From Agapanthus africanus (lineage: Eukaryota > Streptophyta > Magnoliopsida > Asparagales > Amaryllidaceae), in the NCBI GenBank assembly GCA_030015575.1, contig CM057347.1, positions 509,581,176 through 509,645,175 on the forward strand: 64,000 nt of DNA, given 5' to 3'. The notes beneath the pieces were generated by a model. It was not told the DNA's origin. It saw only the letters and a list, made by a program, of their open reading frames with translations, and made no database searches. The translations under genes and the position numbers were made by a program. Shown piece after piece: positions 1 through 9,379 of the stretch (positions are counted from its first letter, which is position 1; every line of letters starts with the position of its first letter).

Positions 1-527
1 GTCATGGAAGGCAGCAATGGCAAGTAGGATCAGAAAGGATTTAAGCATAGCCATTGGTGAACAAGTTTTATCATAGTCCAATCCTGATCTTTGACGAAAA
101 CCTTTAGCAACAAGTCTAGCCTTGTGGGTTTCTACCTGACCATCTACACCAATTTTCTTTTTAAAGATCCATTTGCATCCTACGGATTTTACCCCAGTAG
201 GAGCAAAATCCAAAGTTTAAACTTGGTTTGTGTACATGGATTCCATCTCGGATTGCATAGTATCCAGCCAATTCACCGAGTCTTTACTCGTGATAGCTTG
301 CTGAAAACTAGTCGGCTCATCATCGTCGATGATGCAATCCTCTCGATCCCCGTCTACGAGAAAACTGTAGTATCTCTCGGGCGGATAAAACTGCCTACTA
401 GATCTGCGGAGTGGCGTGGGTACATCCTGTTCCACCAAAATCTCAGGTTCTACTAAGTTTTCAGTAATAGTTTGTGGTTCTGGAATTTCTTCCAGCTCAT
501 CGCGCTCCCACTTATCTCTTTTTCGAA
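1..527 (-). pseudogene. Ty1/copia pol fragment: integrase-RT linker and start of reverse transcriptase
   Basis: Read on the minus strand, the acidic linker (EIPEPQTITENL, then LRRSSRQFYPPERYY) leads to the beginning of a copia-type reverse transcriptase, with the family words GCKWIFKKK and HKARLVAKGF near 90-190. An in-frame stop at about 217-219 separates linker and RT, and the gene runs off the left edge of the window. It is the downstream continuation of the integrase at 1431-1926; the TRIM at 528-1430 sits between them. In an intact element this polyprotein makes protease, integrase, RT and RNase H for reverse transcription in the virus-like particle. Here it is a dead remnant. The class assignment is secure, the exact lineage is not. 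Confidence 0.88.
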
Positions 528-713
528 TGTCGGGACCCGGTTCTTGCTCACGGAGCAAAGTGCCACACGGAACAAAGTGCCACGCTAAGTGTCATGTTAA
601 GTAGGCGGGGGCCACCTCTTGAATCCGTGGGGGCCACCTCTTGAGTCCGTGGGACCCACTGTAGAAAAATGAAGACTCTTCGGAATACATTCCGAAAGGA
701 GGCAGATTTGTAC

Positions 714-720
714 TATAAAT
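714..720 (+). promoter_or_regulatory. TATA box of the TRIM LTR
   Basis: TATAAAT sits immediately upstream of the 5S-like domain; the same box recurs in the second LTR at 1203-1209. Whether Pol II or the internal Pol III elements of the 5S-like domain drive transcription cannot be told from sequence. Confidence 0.6.
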
Positions 721-856
721 GGAATGATACCACTCTTCAATACAGAGGCACCTTTTAAGTGAACCGGCATTACAGGAGCTTAAGAACTCCGTAGTTAAGC
801 GTGCTCGAGTCAGGGAAGTTCTGGGATGGGTGATCTCCAGGGAAGTGGCCCCTGGT
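721..856 (+). ncRNA. 5S rRNA-like domain in TRIM 5' LTR
   Basis: From 783 the sequence reads GAACTCCGTAGTTAAGCG, then GTGCTCGAG, and later GGGATGGGTGATCTCC and GGGAAGT. These match, in order and spacing, the plant 5S rRNA segment that carries the Pol III A box, intermediate element and C box. The 5' third (ATACCA, then AACCGG) is more diverged. It is a retrotransposon-borne 5S copy, not part of a ribosomal 5S array. Fold and transcription are not shown. Confidence 0.8.
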
Positions 857-944
857 CGGGTCCGGTTCGCCCCGAAGGACAAAACCATGCAGTTTCGGCC
901 AGAGCGGACAATACTCTATGTATTGAAGGTGGGGCATGACAGAA

Positions 945-956
945 TGGTATCAGAGC
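945..956 (+). other. TRIM primer-binding site (initiator Met-tRNA type)
   Basis: TGGTATCAGAGC lies 3 bp after the 5' LTR. This is the widespread plant primer-binding site complementary to the 3' end of initiator methionine tRNA. Confidence 0.92.
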
Positions 957-1002
957 CGTTCCCTCAATAGTAGGTCTGTGGTTCGAGGACGAACCATTGT
1001 TC

Positions 1003-1016
1003 AAAGATGGGGAGAA
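1003..1016 (+). other. TRIM polypurine tract
   Basis: AAAGATGGGGAGAA directly abuts the 3' LTR, the expected place for plus-strand DNA priming. Confidence 0.8.
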
Positions 1017-1430
1017 TGTCGGGACCCGGTTCTTGCTCACGGAGCAAAGTGCCATACGGAACAAAATGCCACGCCAAGTGTCGTGTTAAGTGGGCGGGGG
1101 CCACCTCTTGAATCCGTGGGGGCCACCTCTTGAGTCCGTGGGACCCACTGTAGAACAATGGAGACTCTTCGGAATACATTCCGAAAGGCGGAAGATCTGT
1201 ACTATAAATGGAATGATACCACTCTTCAATACAGAGGCGCCTTTTAAGTGAACCGGCACTACAGGAGCTTAAAAATTCCATAGTTAAGCGCGCTCAAGCC
1301 AGGGAAGTTCTGGGATGGGTGGCCTCCTGGAAAGTGGCACCTGGTCGGCTCCGGTTCGCCCCGAAGGACAATACCGTGCGGTTTCGGCCAGAGCGGACAA
1401 TACTCTCTATATTGGAGGTGGGGCGTGACA
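1017..1430 (+). repeat. TRIM 3' LTR with second 5S-like domain
   Basis: This is the second 414-bp LTR copy. Its 5S-like core (about 1272-1336) includes TTAAGCGCGCTC and GGGATGGGTGGCCTCCTGG. In the C-box region this copy keeps CCTCCTGG like true 5S, where the 5' copy has TCTCCAGG. Confidence 0.9.
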
Positions 1431-1926
1431 TCGAGAAATTGAGTTTCCATGAAGCGGGCATGATGAGAAACAAAGACCTTTTGTTCCTCAGCGTGATAAA
1501 AATAATACCCCCTAGAATTCCTGGGGTATCCCACAAACTTACATAATACTGAACGTGCATCGAATTTATCCGGATGATCCTTTTTGACAAAGGCAGGACA
1601 GCCCCATATCTTTAGATACTTAAGATAGGATTTCTTTCCACTCCACATTTCATATGGAGTGGTAGGCACAGACTTAGTTGGAATCTTGTTCAATAGGTAT
1701 GCAACAATTTCTAGTGCATAACTCCAGAAGGAGGGCGGCGACTTAGCATTACTCATCATGGAAAGCACCATATCAAGCAAGGTGTGATTCCGTCTTTCTG
1801 ATACACCGTTGTGTTGTGGTGTGTATGGAGGAGTAAACTGAGAGAGAATTCCATTCTCTTTTAGATATTCCAGGAACCCGACACTTAAGAATTTACCGCC
1901 CCGATCGGATCGGAGCATCTTGATAC
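1431..1926 (-). pseudogene. Ty1/copia integrase fragment
   Basis: Minus-strand reading frame 1918-1436 gives MLRSDRGGKF (second catalytic Asp region), TPPYTPQHNGVSERRN (catalytic Glu region), then the copia integrase C-terminal words GYPRNSRGYYF and KVFVSHHARF. The part upstream lies at 25827-25898 and 39210-39284, beyond insertions A and D. The frame is read uninterrupted across the GATAC target site of element A, which shows the gene was still readable when A landed. The integrase would insert element cDNA; here it is split into several pieces and dead. Confidence 0.93.
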
Positions 1927-3408
1927 TGTAGGGTGTTTTTCGTCACCCCATTGAGATGGAAATACACGCGCGCTTGTCAGGCGCATTACAAATTCCTCCT
2001 GCCTAGGGTAGGCTGGGGTTTATTGATTGTGGGGATCCGAATCTCCGGCAGCCGCGGACTAAGCTGCCGTTAATTACCCCTCGCCTTTGGAGCGAGAGAA
2101 CCTCCGATTGACGGGTCAAACAGGTCATACGAACTCAATGTGTAGTGTTGTGTTTTGAAGGGGTTTTGGATATATCGGGGGCCCTACAGAGTTTTTACGG
2201 GGGTCTCGCTACCCGGATAGCGGGCTAGAGTCAAGGGGGCTAGCAGCCCCCTTGCAGTGTGCGGGGCAGCGCCCCGTTAGAAATTTTTTCTAACGGGGGA
2301 GGTATTTTTAGTGTAGAGTAAATGTAAAATGAGGGGAAAAGGCGTCCAAAGGACGGGTGAGAGCCAGTGCTCGGGCGCTAGCACCTCATGTGCCTGGCAC
2401 GTGGGCGCTCGGGCGCTAGCGCCTCACGTGCCTGGCACTTGGCTTGGGCGCTCAGGCGCTAGCGCTTTTGGGCTCGGGCGCTAGCGTCTCACGTTCCCGG
2501 CACGTAGGCGCCGGGCGTCAGCGCTTTGGGCGCTAGCGCCTCACGTGCCCGACACGTGGGCGCTCGGGCGCCAGCGCTGGGCGCTAGCGAAAGGAAAGGG
2601 TTTTTACCCCAAGAAATAGGAGTTAAACTCCAAAAGAGGGTTTTGAGTGGAGTTGAACTCCAAAAGATCTGGATTAGGAGTTAAACTCCTTTGAGGATTT
2701 GAGTCTTGGAGTTGAACTCCCTAAAAATCTTCAGAGGTTCTTCTCTCTTAAGTCTGGGATCTTCTCTTGAGCCTTTAATCTTTTCCAAAATGGGATTTTC
2801 GGAGATGGGTCCTCTTCTTCCTCCTTTTTGTTGGCCAAATCTTGAAGAACAAGAGGGGTGAGATTTTAAAAATCTCCCCTTTTTGAGATCTAATGGAAGA
2901 TCTGAGTTTCCCTTTGTGGGTTTTGTGGTGAAAAACTATTTAGTTTTGGAAAAGGAAGAGTAAAACTCTTCCTTTAATTCAAAAGAAAGAAGCAGATTTA
3001 GAACCTTGAGGAAGGAGAAGGAGGCACAGACCTTGATTTTTTTTAGAGAGAGAAAAAGATCCTGAGATATTTTCATTATCTTTGCCTTTATAGGCTATGC
3101 ACTTTACATATAGCCCCTTGGGCTTTACAAAATGGCATTTTGCCCATCCCATGCCTCATGTGCTATTTATTTTTGCACATAAACCATGTGCTTTACAAAA
3201 ATTTGGCTTTATGCCTATTTTCCTTACATTTATTCATAGAAATAAAAAAAGGAAATACACTAAAAATTATTTATTACAAAATTTTTATTTTGGCATGGGG
3301 GGAGACCAGCTGTTTCATGTTCGGGTTCGCCCCGAGCATTGGCCCACTTGGCTTGGGGTTGACTTTGTTTTGACTTGGCCAACCGGGGTGTAAATTTTGA
3401 CCCCAACA
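1927..3408 (-). repeat. 3' LTR of element A
   Basis: The repeat is 1482 bp. On the minus strand it starts TGTTGGGGTCAAAATTTAC and ends in AACACCCTACA. A minus-strand TATAAAGG lies at 3085-3092. The U5 side (1927-2300) contains strong small hairpins. 2360-2590 is an array of GCGCTAGCGC palindromes and CACGTG boxes. 2610-2720 holds several short dyads of the GGAGTT..AACTCC type. The same LTR family occurs in B, C and G. Confidence 0.92.
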
Positions 3409-3422
3409 AATTGCCCCCCATC
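3409..3422 (-). other. Polypurine tract of element A
   Basis: Minus strand GATGGGGGGCAATT lies directly upstream of the 3' LTR. The equivalent sites in B (16911-16926) and C (30086-30099) are near-identical, including the run of six to eight G. Confidence 0.88.
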
Positions 3423-3497
3423 AATAAATGCATACAGCATATGTGGGTTGTGTGCATGAAATTGATGGATCTTCTTTCGTGTGGAGGTCGACTCCAT

Positions 3498-4117
3498 TTT
3501 GACGACGTGGAGGGTCGGTGATGCCCTTTTAGCGACTTGGACGGTCGGTGCTGCCCTTTTTGCGACTTGGACGGTCGGTACCGCCCTTTTAGCGACGTGG
3601 ACGGTCGGTTCTGCCCTTTTTGCGACGTGGACGTCGGTGCTGCCCTTTTTGCGACTTCGACGGTCGGTACTGCCCTTTTAGCGACGTGGATGGTCTAAGC
3701 TAACCTTTTTGCGACTTGGACGGTCGGTACTGCCCTTTTAGCGACGTAGACGGACGGTTCTGCCCTTTTTGCGACGTGGACGGTCGATGCTGCCCTTTTT
3801 ACGACTTGGACGGTCGGTTCTGCCCTTTTTGCGACGTGGACGGTTGGTGCTGCCCTTTTTGCGAGTTGGACGGTCGGTGCTGCCCTTTTAGCGACGTGGA
3901 CGGTCGGTGCTGCCCTTTATGCGACGTGGACGGTCGGTGCTGCCCTTTTTGCGACTTGGATGGTCGGTGCTGCCCTTTTAGCGACTTGGACAGTTGGTGT
4001 TGCCCTTTTAGCGACGTGGATGGTCGGTTCTGCCCTCTTTGCGACGTGGACGGTCGGTGCTGCCCTTTTTGCGACTTGGACGGTCGGTGCTGCCCTTTTA
4101 GCGATTTGGACCGTCGG
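3498..4117. repeat. 30-bp tandem repeat array in element A 3' region
   Basis: About 20 head-to-tail copies of a 30-bp unit (core GACGTGGACGGTCGGTGCTG followed by CCCTTTTAGC) lie next to the PPT. Variation is mainly GACGTGG versus GACTTGG and TTTTAGC versus TTTTTGC, so there may be a two-unit higher-order pattern. Because 30 is divisible by three, it creates an apparent open frame of ten-residue repeats (consensus DVDGRCCPFC) on the strand opposite to the element; I do not regard this as a gene. Confidence 0.95.
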
Positions 4118-4977
4118 TGCTTGATTTGACTTGCTCCATTTCTTGCGGTGTCGGGATTTGACTTGCTTCCGAGGTGGAGCTTGATTTCGCCAGGGAGGCG
4201 TTGGTTGTTTTGCTAATTTGATGTGATTTGGGTTGACATCAACATCGCTACACTGGAATATGGTACCAGGAGCGAATCATCATCTGCCATGACAGTATTT
4301 GGGGATTTTGGTTTTGGTTTGGCATCAGCACCGCTACACTGGAATATGGTACCAGGAGCGAATCATCATTTGCCGTGAGGGAATTTCCCTCGTTCCCAGT
4401 TTAACGACTTAGGGGTCATCTGTTCCCAGTTTAAAGACTTAGGGGTCTATTGGATTGGAGTTTGGAATTTTGGGGTTAAGGTAGACATCAACGTTGCTAA
4501 CACTGAAGCACATGTGCCAGGAGCAATTCATCATTTGCTTTTTCCTGTTGGGGAGTGATGGCTTAGGAGACAGGTTTAGGTCCCTATTACCTAAGGCTTT
4601 TCAATTTTATGAGCCGTAAGGGTCCCATAAAAGCATTTTCTCCCTACGAGTCGAAAGGATTTCGTAGGTGTGCTTTCTCTTTAGGAGTCGTGGGGACTCC
4701 CAAATATGTTTTTCCTTTGTGAGTCGTAAGGATCCCACGAAGGTGTTTTCTTACGAGTCGTGAGAATCTTGTAAGTTTGTTCTCCTCATGTATCGTGAGG
4801 ACACATGAATGGAGCATAATGATAATTGCGGTGGGGTATAGGTATGCTGAGAATTATTTGAGCCCGTGGATTGTATACGGTAGTCAACTTGGGGACCAAC
4901 CGTAGAGCCGGGAGAATTTTGGGAGATTGGATTTTGGTTGGCGTCTGCATCGCTGCACTGGAATGTGATATCAGGAG
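4118..4977 (-). other. Element A 3' non-coding region, distal part: hairpin modules
   Basis: No gene. It holds two copies of the ~54-nt hairpin module (4232-4378), a related copy near 4490-4535, one truncated by LTR S (4938-4977), two short units of the 'TTCCCAGTTTAA' repeat (4390-4445), one array of small hairpins (4556-4810), and the CCGTATACAATCCACGGG motif (near 4866). All are the reverse complement of the modules in element B, so they keep the same orientation relative to transcription. Confidence 0.75.
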
Positions 4978-6401
4978 TGTTCAGTTGATAAAACTGCACA
5001 TTTGTATTACATTTTTCCTACCATTTTCATATTAAAAAAGTACTTTATTATAATATATATAATATGAGGGTTTATGTGTAAAAACATTATTTTCCATGTG
5101 TTAATATATTTTAATTATCATTTGGTAGGAAAATGTATGCAAATATTATTGACCTAATCCTAGTAGAACAAAGTCTACTAAAATCTTATTTGAGTTGTTG
5201 TGCAGAATATTTCCAAGTTGTTATGAAGAATTTATCAAACAAATTAATTTGTTGAAGAAATCTTGCCAAATTAAGAGGCAAAACTTGGAGACCAAGTCTG
5301 GAAGCAACCGAGAAAAGATTTTTGAATTCTGAAGGTGCCTAGGATTGTCACATGTCACAAGATGCAAGCACAAGAAAATTGATCAAGAGATCTCACCCTT
5401 TGGTCGCGGATCCGCCGCAATATCATGGAGTTGGAAGGAAAGATTTTGGGGCATGATTCTCTACTATATTTTACTAACTTTTGAAGCAAAAGATTCTGGC
5501 TTTGCACTATAAAAAGGCACCGAGAGCCTCTTGGAAAAGCTATCAAGCCGAAGAGATAACGAAGTCCAGGACGGTTCACGCATCCAGGCTGATCATCAAC
5601 TGTTCATCTACCTCCTTCGGAAGAGTTCGAGAAGCAAACCAAGTTTTTGTTATCATTTTCTAAGGAATAAAGTGTAGATTGTTCAAGTTGATTAATAAAG
5701 GTAGTTGTTTTATTTAATTCTTTTGCATTTTACATTATGTTTTCCCTCTCTGTCTTTTCATCTTCTTTTCCCAACATGCGCAAGTAATTCTCCGCTTGTT
5801 AGGGTTCGTAGGATTAGGGTAGGCTAATGGATGATGAACATCTCTAAACCCTTTTTAAGTCCTATAAAGTTTATGAACTTTATCAAAAGAATCATTAACA
5901 TCCTAATCGGGCGCGCTAACAATTCTTTGTTAGTTCCGACCGCGATTAGAGATTAGATTAATAATTGTTTTGGTAAAGGCTAGATATGAACGGAGTTCCG
6001 TGTCGAGATAAGGGTTAAGAGTGGGATTCCTTTTCCCTCCAGAAACCCTAATCTACATGCATCACCGTCGTTCTAGTTTTAAATCTATTAAAGGATAAAA
6101 AGGGTAACTTTTAATTAATCATCCATAACTACTAAATCCTAACAAACCCTACAAGCCCTCTTATTATATTATCTACATCCCTAAAATAATCTAGATCTAT
6201 ATTTTTGCATTTTTGCTTAACGTAGATCTAGAAACTTTTCACAAAACTCTTTATTCCTCCTCTCTTTCTCAACACATCTAAAGTAAGAGTAAAAGGTTCC
6301 ACATTTTCCAGAGGACGACCCGTACTCATCTCGGTCTAGCTGCATGCGACACCGTTATTGATTGCGGTTAAACTACTAAACACACTCTTTCCTATCAATC
6401 A
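4978..6401 (+). mobile_element. Solo LTR 'S' (1424 bp) in element A
   Basis: The unit begins TGTTCAGTTGATA and ends CTATCAATCA, flanked by a perfect TSD AGGAG (4973-4977 and 6402-6406) that splits one of A's 54-nt hairpin modules. It has a TATA box (TATAAAAA, 5508-5515) and AATAAA signals at 5666-5671 and 5694-5699, so U3, R and a ~700-bp AT-rich U5 can be placed on the plus strand. No PBS, coding region or second LTR adjoins it, so it is a solo LTR left by recombination. I cannot assign it to copia or gypsy. Confidence 0.85.
5508..5515 (+). promoter_or_regulatory. TATA box of solo LTR S
   Basis: TATAAAAA lies about 150 bp upstream of the first AATAAA, a normal LTR promoter-to-polyadenylation layout. 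Confidence 0.6.
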
Positions 6402-7113
6402 AGGAGCAATTCATCATTCGCCGTTTGGGGACTTGGAATTTGGATCTTGTTTGGCATCATCATTGCTGCACTGGAATGATGCCAGGAGCAACTCATCATT
6501 TGCCCCGGGAGGACTTGGAATTTGGTTTTTGGGTTAGCATCATCACCGCTAACACTGAAGCGAAAAGCCAGGAGCGACTCATTATTTACCGTTGCCCGTT
6601 GGGGAGTGATGGCTCAGGAGACAGGTTTAGATCCCTATCACTTAAGGCTTTTCAATTTTATGAGCCGTAAGGGTCTCATAAAAGCATTTTCTCTCAACGA
6701 GTTGAGAGGATCTCGCAGGTGTATGTTCTCCTTAGGAATCGTGAGGATTCCTAAGTGTGTTGCTCCTTTGTGAGTCGTAAGGATCTCACACAGGGATTTT
6801 CTCTCACAAGGTCGAGGGGACTTTGCGAGTGTATTTTATCTATTTTCACGAGTTTGCGCCCTTTCGGGTTTTTACAAACTCGCCGACAGTCCTGCTGTTT
6901 TTACTCACGGAGCCCTTTCGGGTTTTCATTCGTGCCCGTTTTTCTTGTGGACATACCGTTTTTTTTCGGCTGGTGGGACTTTAAGAGTAGTCTCACCGGC
7001 AGGACTTGGGAGAGATAGGTGTCGTTTATGCCCGTGGATTGTATACGGCTTTACAGGATGTATGATCTAGACCGTAGGGCTGGTGTGCTCAATTCGCCTG
7101 CGATTTGGAGCAT
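6402..7113 (-). other. Element A 3' non-coding region, proximal part: hairpin modules
   Basis: No gene. On the minus strand, after the pol stop at 7114, come the CCGTATACAATCCACGGG motif (7034-7052), the twin GAAA-tetraloop hairpins (6838-6926), a short-hairpin array (6606-6860), and two copies of the 54-nt hairpin (6445-6590). The rest of the split 54-nt module (from 6402) adjoins LTR S. Confidence 0.75.
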
Positions 7114-9374
7114 TCACACGTAGTATTTCTTGAGATATCGGCCATTGATGGATGGCATGGGCCTTTCTCCCTCGGCACTTATTAGTTGGTAGGATCCTCC
7201 GTCGAACACTTTCTCGATGGCGTATGGTCCTTCCCAGTTTGACTCGAATTTTCCCTTGGCATGTCGATTGGGGATGATCGGTCTTTTGAGGACCAACACC
7301 AATTCTCCTTTCTTGAAAGCGCGGAGATGAGTCATCTTGTCATAGGCCCATGACATTTGGGCCCGGTACAGCTCCAGATTTTACTGTACTGCAAGCCTCT
7401 TTTCTTTGAGGGCGTCAAGCTCTTCCAGCCAAAGGAGCACGTTTTCCTCCTCCGTCAACTCGTGCTGAACGACCATTCTTAAGCTTGGAATTTCGACTTC
7501 GAGGGGGAGGACCGCCTCCACTCCGAAGAGCAATGAGTACGGAGTGGACTGAGTTGGAGTACGGTGTGTGGTACGATATGCCCACAACGCCTTGTGAAGC
7601 TTGAGATTCCAGTCTCTCTTGTTGGCTGAAGCATTTTCCTCAGGAGCTTGCATAGAGTCTTATTGAAGGCTTCGGCTAGCCCATTGGATCTTGGATTATA
7701 GATGGAGGAATATTTCCAGTCTATCTTGTATTGAGTAGCGAATCTTGAAATTTTGAAGCTCTTGAAAGAAGGCCCGTTGTCATAAATGATTCTTCTTGGT
7801 GTACCGAAGTAGTATAAAATATTATGCGGAAAGAACGTCAGAATATTTTCTGTCTTGACTTCTTTTAGCGGGAAAGTTTCAGCCCATCTGGAGAAATAGT
7901 CAGTTGCGGCCAATATGAACCGGTGGCCTCTGGATGACGGAGGATCAATTGGGCCAACTATGTCGGTGCCCCAAACTTTGAAGGGCCGCGACGCCATCGT
8001 AGGATGCAACGGATTGGGATGCTTGTGAATGAAATCATCATGGATTTGGCAGATATGGCATTTCTTTGCATGTTATTTGCAATCCCTTATCATGGTGGGC
8101 CAGTAATATCCAAGCCGTTTGATCTAAAGCCGCATTTTGGGGCCGGACTGGCGAGCCCCGCAGACGCCTGAGTGAACTTCTTTCATAACTTTTTGGGCTT
8201 CGGCCGATGACAGGCACCTGAGCCAGAGTTGGTCATATGACATGCGGTATAGCGTGTCATTTACAAATACGTATCGGAGAGCTCTCTTCTTCAGCTGAAT
8301 CCTTGCAGATTTTCCTTCGGACAGCTTGTCGTATCGGAGGTACTCTATGAAGGGTTCTTTCCAATCGGGCCCGTCTTGGATTATTGAAGCTTCTTCGGCA
8401 GGATCGCTCTTCTGTTCCGTGCTTTCCTCTTCTCGTAGAGAGACTGGGGGTAGAATTTGCTGTCTCCTGACTGTGATCAGAATTTCGTCCATGTCAGGAT
8501 CAGCCAGCTCCTTAGCTAAGCGAGCGAGTACGTCAGCCTTTCCATTCAACGCCCTAGGGACTCTCATTAGTTCAATGTGAGTGAACCGTTTCATGAGTTT
8601 CACCATTCGGCTTCTGTACCGAGCTAACTCGGATTTGTATATCTTATAGTCGCCGCTTACTTGGTTGAAGACAAGCTGGGAGTCACCGTAAACTCGTAGC
8701 CGAAAGATTTTCATTTCTATGGCGAGCTCCAGACCAGCTATCAGAGCTTCATACCCTGCCTCGTTGTTTGTGCGAGGCTCGGTGAGAGAAAAAGAACGCC
8801 GTAGGGTTCCCATCAATGGCGTGATGAACACCAATCCTATCCCCGCTTTTATCTCTGGGGCGCTTGATTTGCTGGAGGTCCTTATTGATGAGGCTCTATC
8901 GAAGTAGAGCTCCCAACATGGCTTGCTCTCCTCGAGGTGCAATATTTGTTCATCGGGTAATTCACAATTTAGCGGCGACCCTTCTGGTATAGGATGAGCA
9001 GCGAGGAAATCGGCGAGGGCTTGCCCTTTTATTGCTTTATGAAGAGTATAAACTATGTCAAACTCAAGCAGCATGACAGCCCATCTTGCCATTCTACCGG
9101 CCATGCTTACTTTGGTCATTAAGTGTTTGAGCGGGTCGACCTTGCAGATCAACATAACCCGATGAGCAAGCAGATAGTGCCTCAGCTTCTTCACAGCGAA
9201 TATCAGAGCCAGGCATTACTTTTCGATCGGGGAATAGTTGTGTTCCGCCCCGACTAGAATTCGACTGAGGTAGTAGAGGGCATTCTCCTTTCCCTTCTCG
9301 TTGTTCTGGGCAAGGAGTGCACCGAGTGACTCATCTAGCATGGCAGTATAGAGAATCAACGGTTTATTTAGAAT
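7114..9374 (-). pseudogene. Element A pol, part 2: RNase H, archaeal-type RNase H, integrase
   Basis: Read leftwards from 9374: the end of the RT-linked RNase H (LILYTAMLDESLGALLAQ, then YYLSRILVGAEHNYSP), a second archaeal-type RNase H (YFDRASS, NNEAGYEALIAGLELA, VYGDSQLV, NGKADVLARL), the integrase zinc-binding region, the integrase core (GTDIVGP, IYDNGP, GLAEAFNK for D, D, E) and a C-terminal domain ending GRYLKKYYV at 7114. Frameshifts lie near 8010-8124 and 7480-7650, and near 7360-7380 an in-frame stop interrupts. In the second RNase H the Glu expected before YEALI is Gly. Element B interrupts the gene at 9380. The product would degrade RNA template and insert cDNA; this copy cannot. 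Confidence 0.93.
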
Positions 9375-9379
9375 ATGGG

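Larger units (their letters stand above)
528..941 (+). repeat. TRIM 5' LTR
   Basis: The repeat starts with TG and ends with CA, as LTRs do. It has a TATA box at 714-720 directly before the 5S-like domain. It matches the 3' copy over its whole length with scattered substitutions and equal length, so the two have diverged since insertion without net indels. Confidence 0.9.
528..1430 (+). mobile_element. Cassandra-like TRIM (miniature LTR retrotransposon)
   Basis: Two direct repeats of exactly 414 bp (528-941 and 1017-1430) begin TGTCGGGACC and end in GTGACA or ATGACA. They flank only 75 bp, which holds a primer-binding site and a polypurine tract and no coding capacity. Flanks are TCGAA (523-527) and TCGAG (1431-1435), a one-mismatch 5-bp TSD. 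Each LTR carries a 5S-rRNA-like domain, the hallmark of the Cassandra family. The element is inserted in the copia pol gene and must have used proteins from another element. At 903 bp, with 414-bp LTRs, it is slightly larger than I recall for typical Cassandra copies. Confidence 0.9.

Noticed and set aside
721..856. True 5S ribosomal RNA gene
   Set aside because: The segment is inside a TRIM LTR, present once per LTR, diverged in its 5' third, and lacks the tandem spacer arrangement of 5S arrays.
3716..4129. Open frame of 137 codons with ten-residue Asp/Cys-rich repeats
   Set aside because: It is the 30-bp tandem array read in one frame, on the strand opposite to element A, with no start context or homologue recognised.
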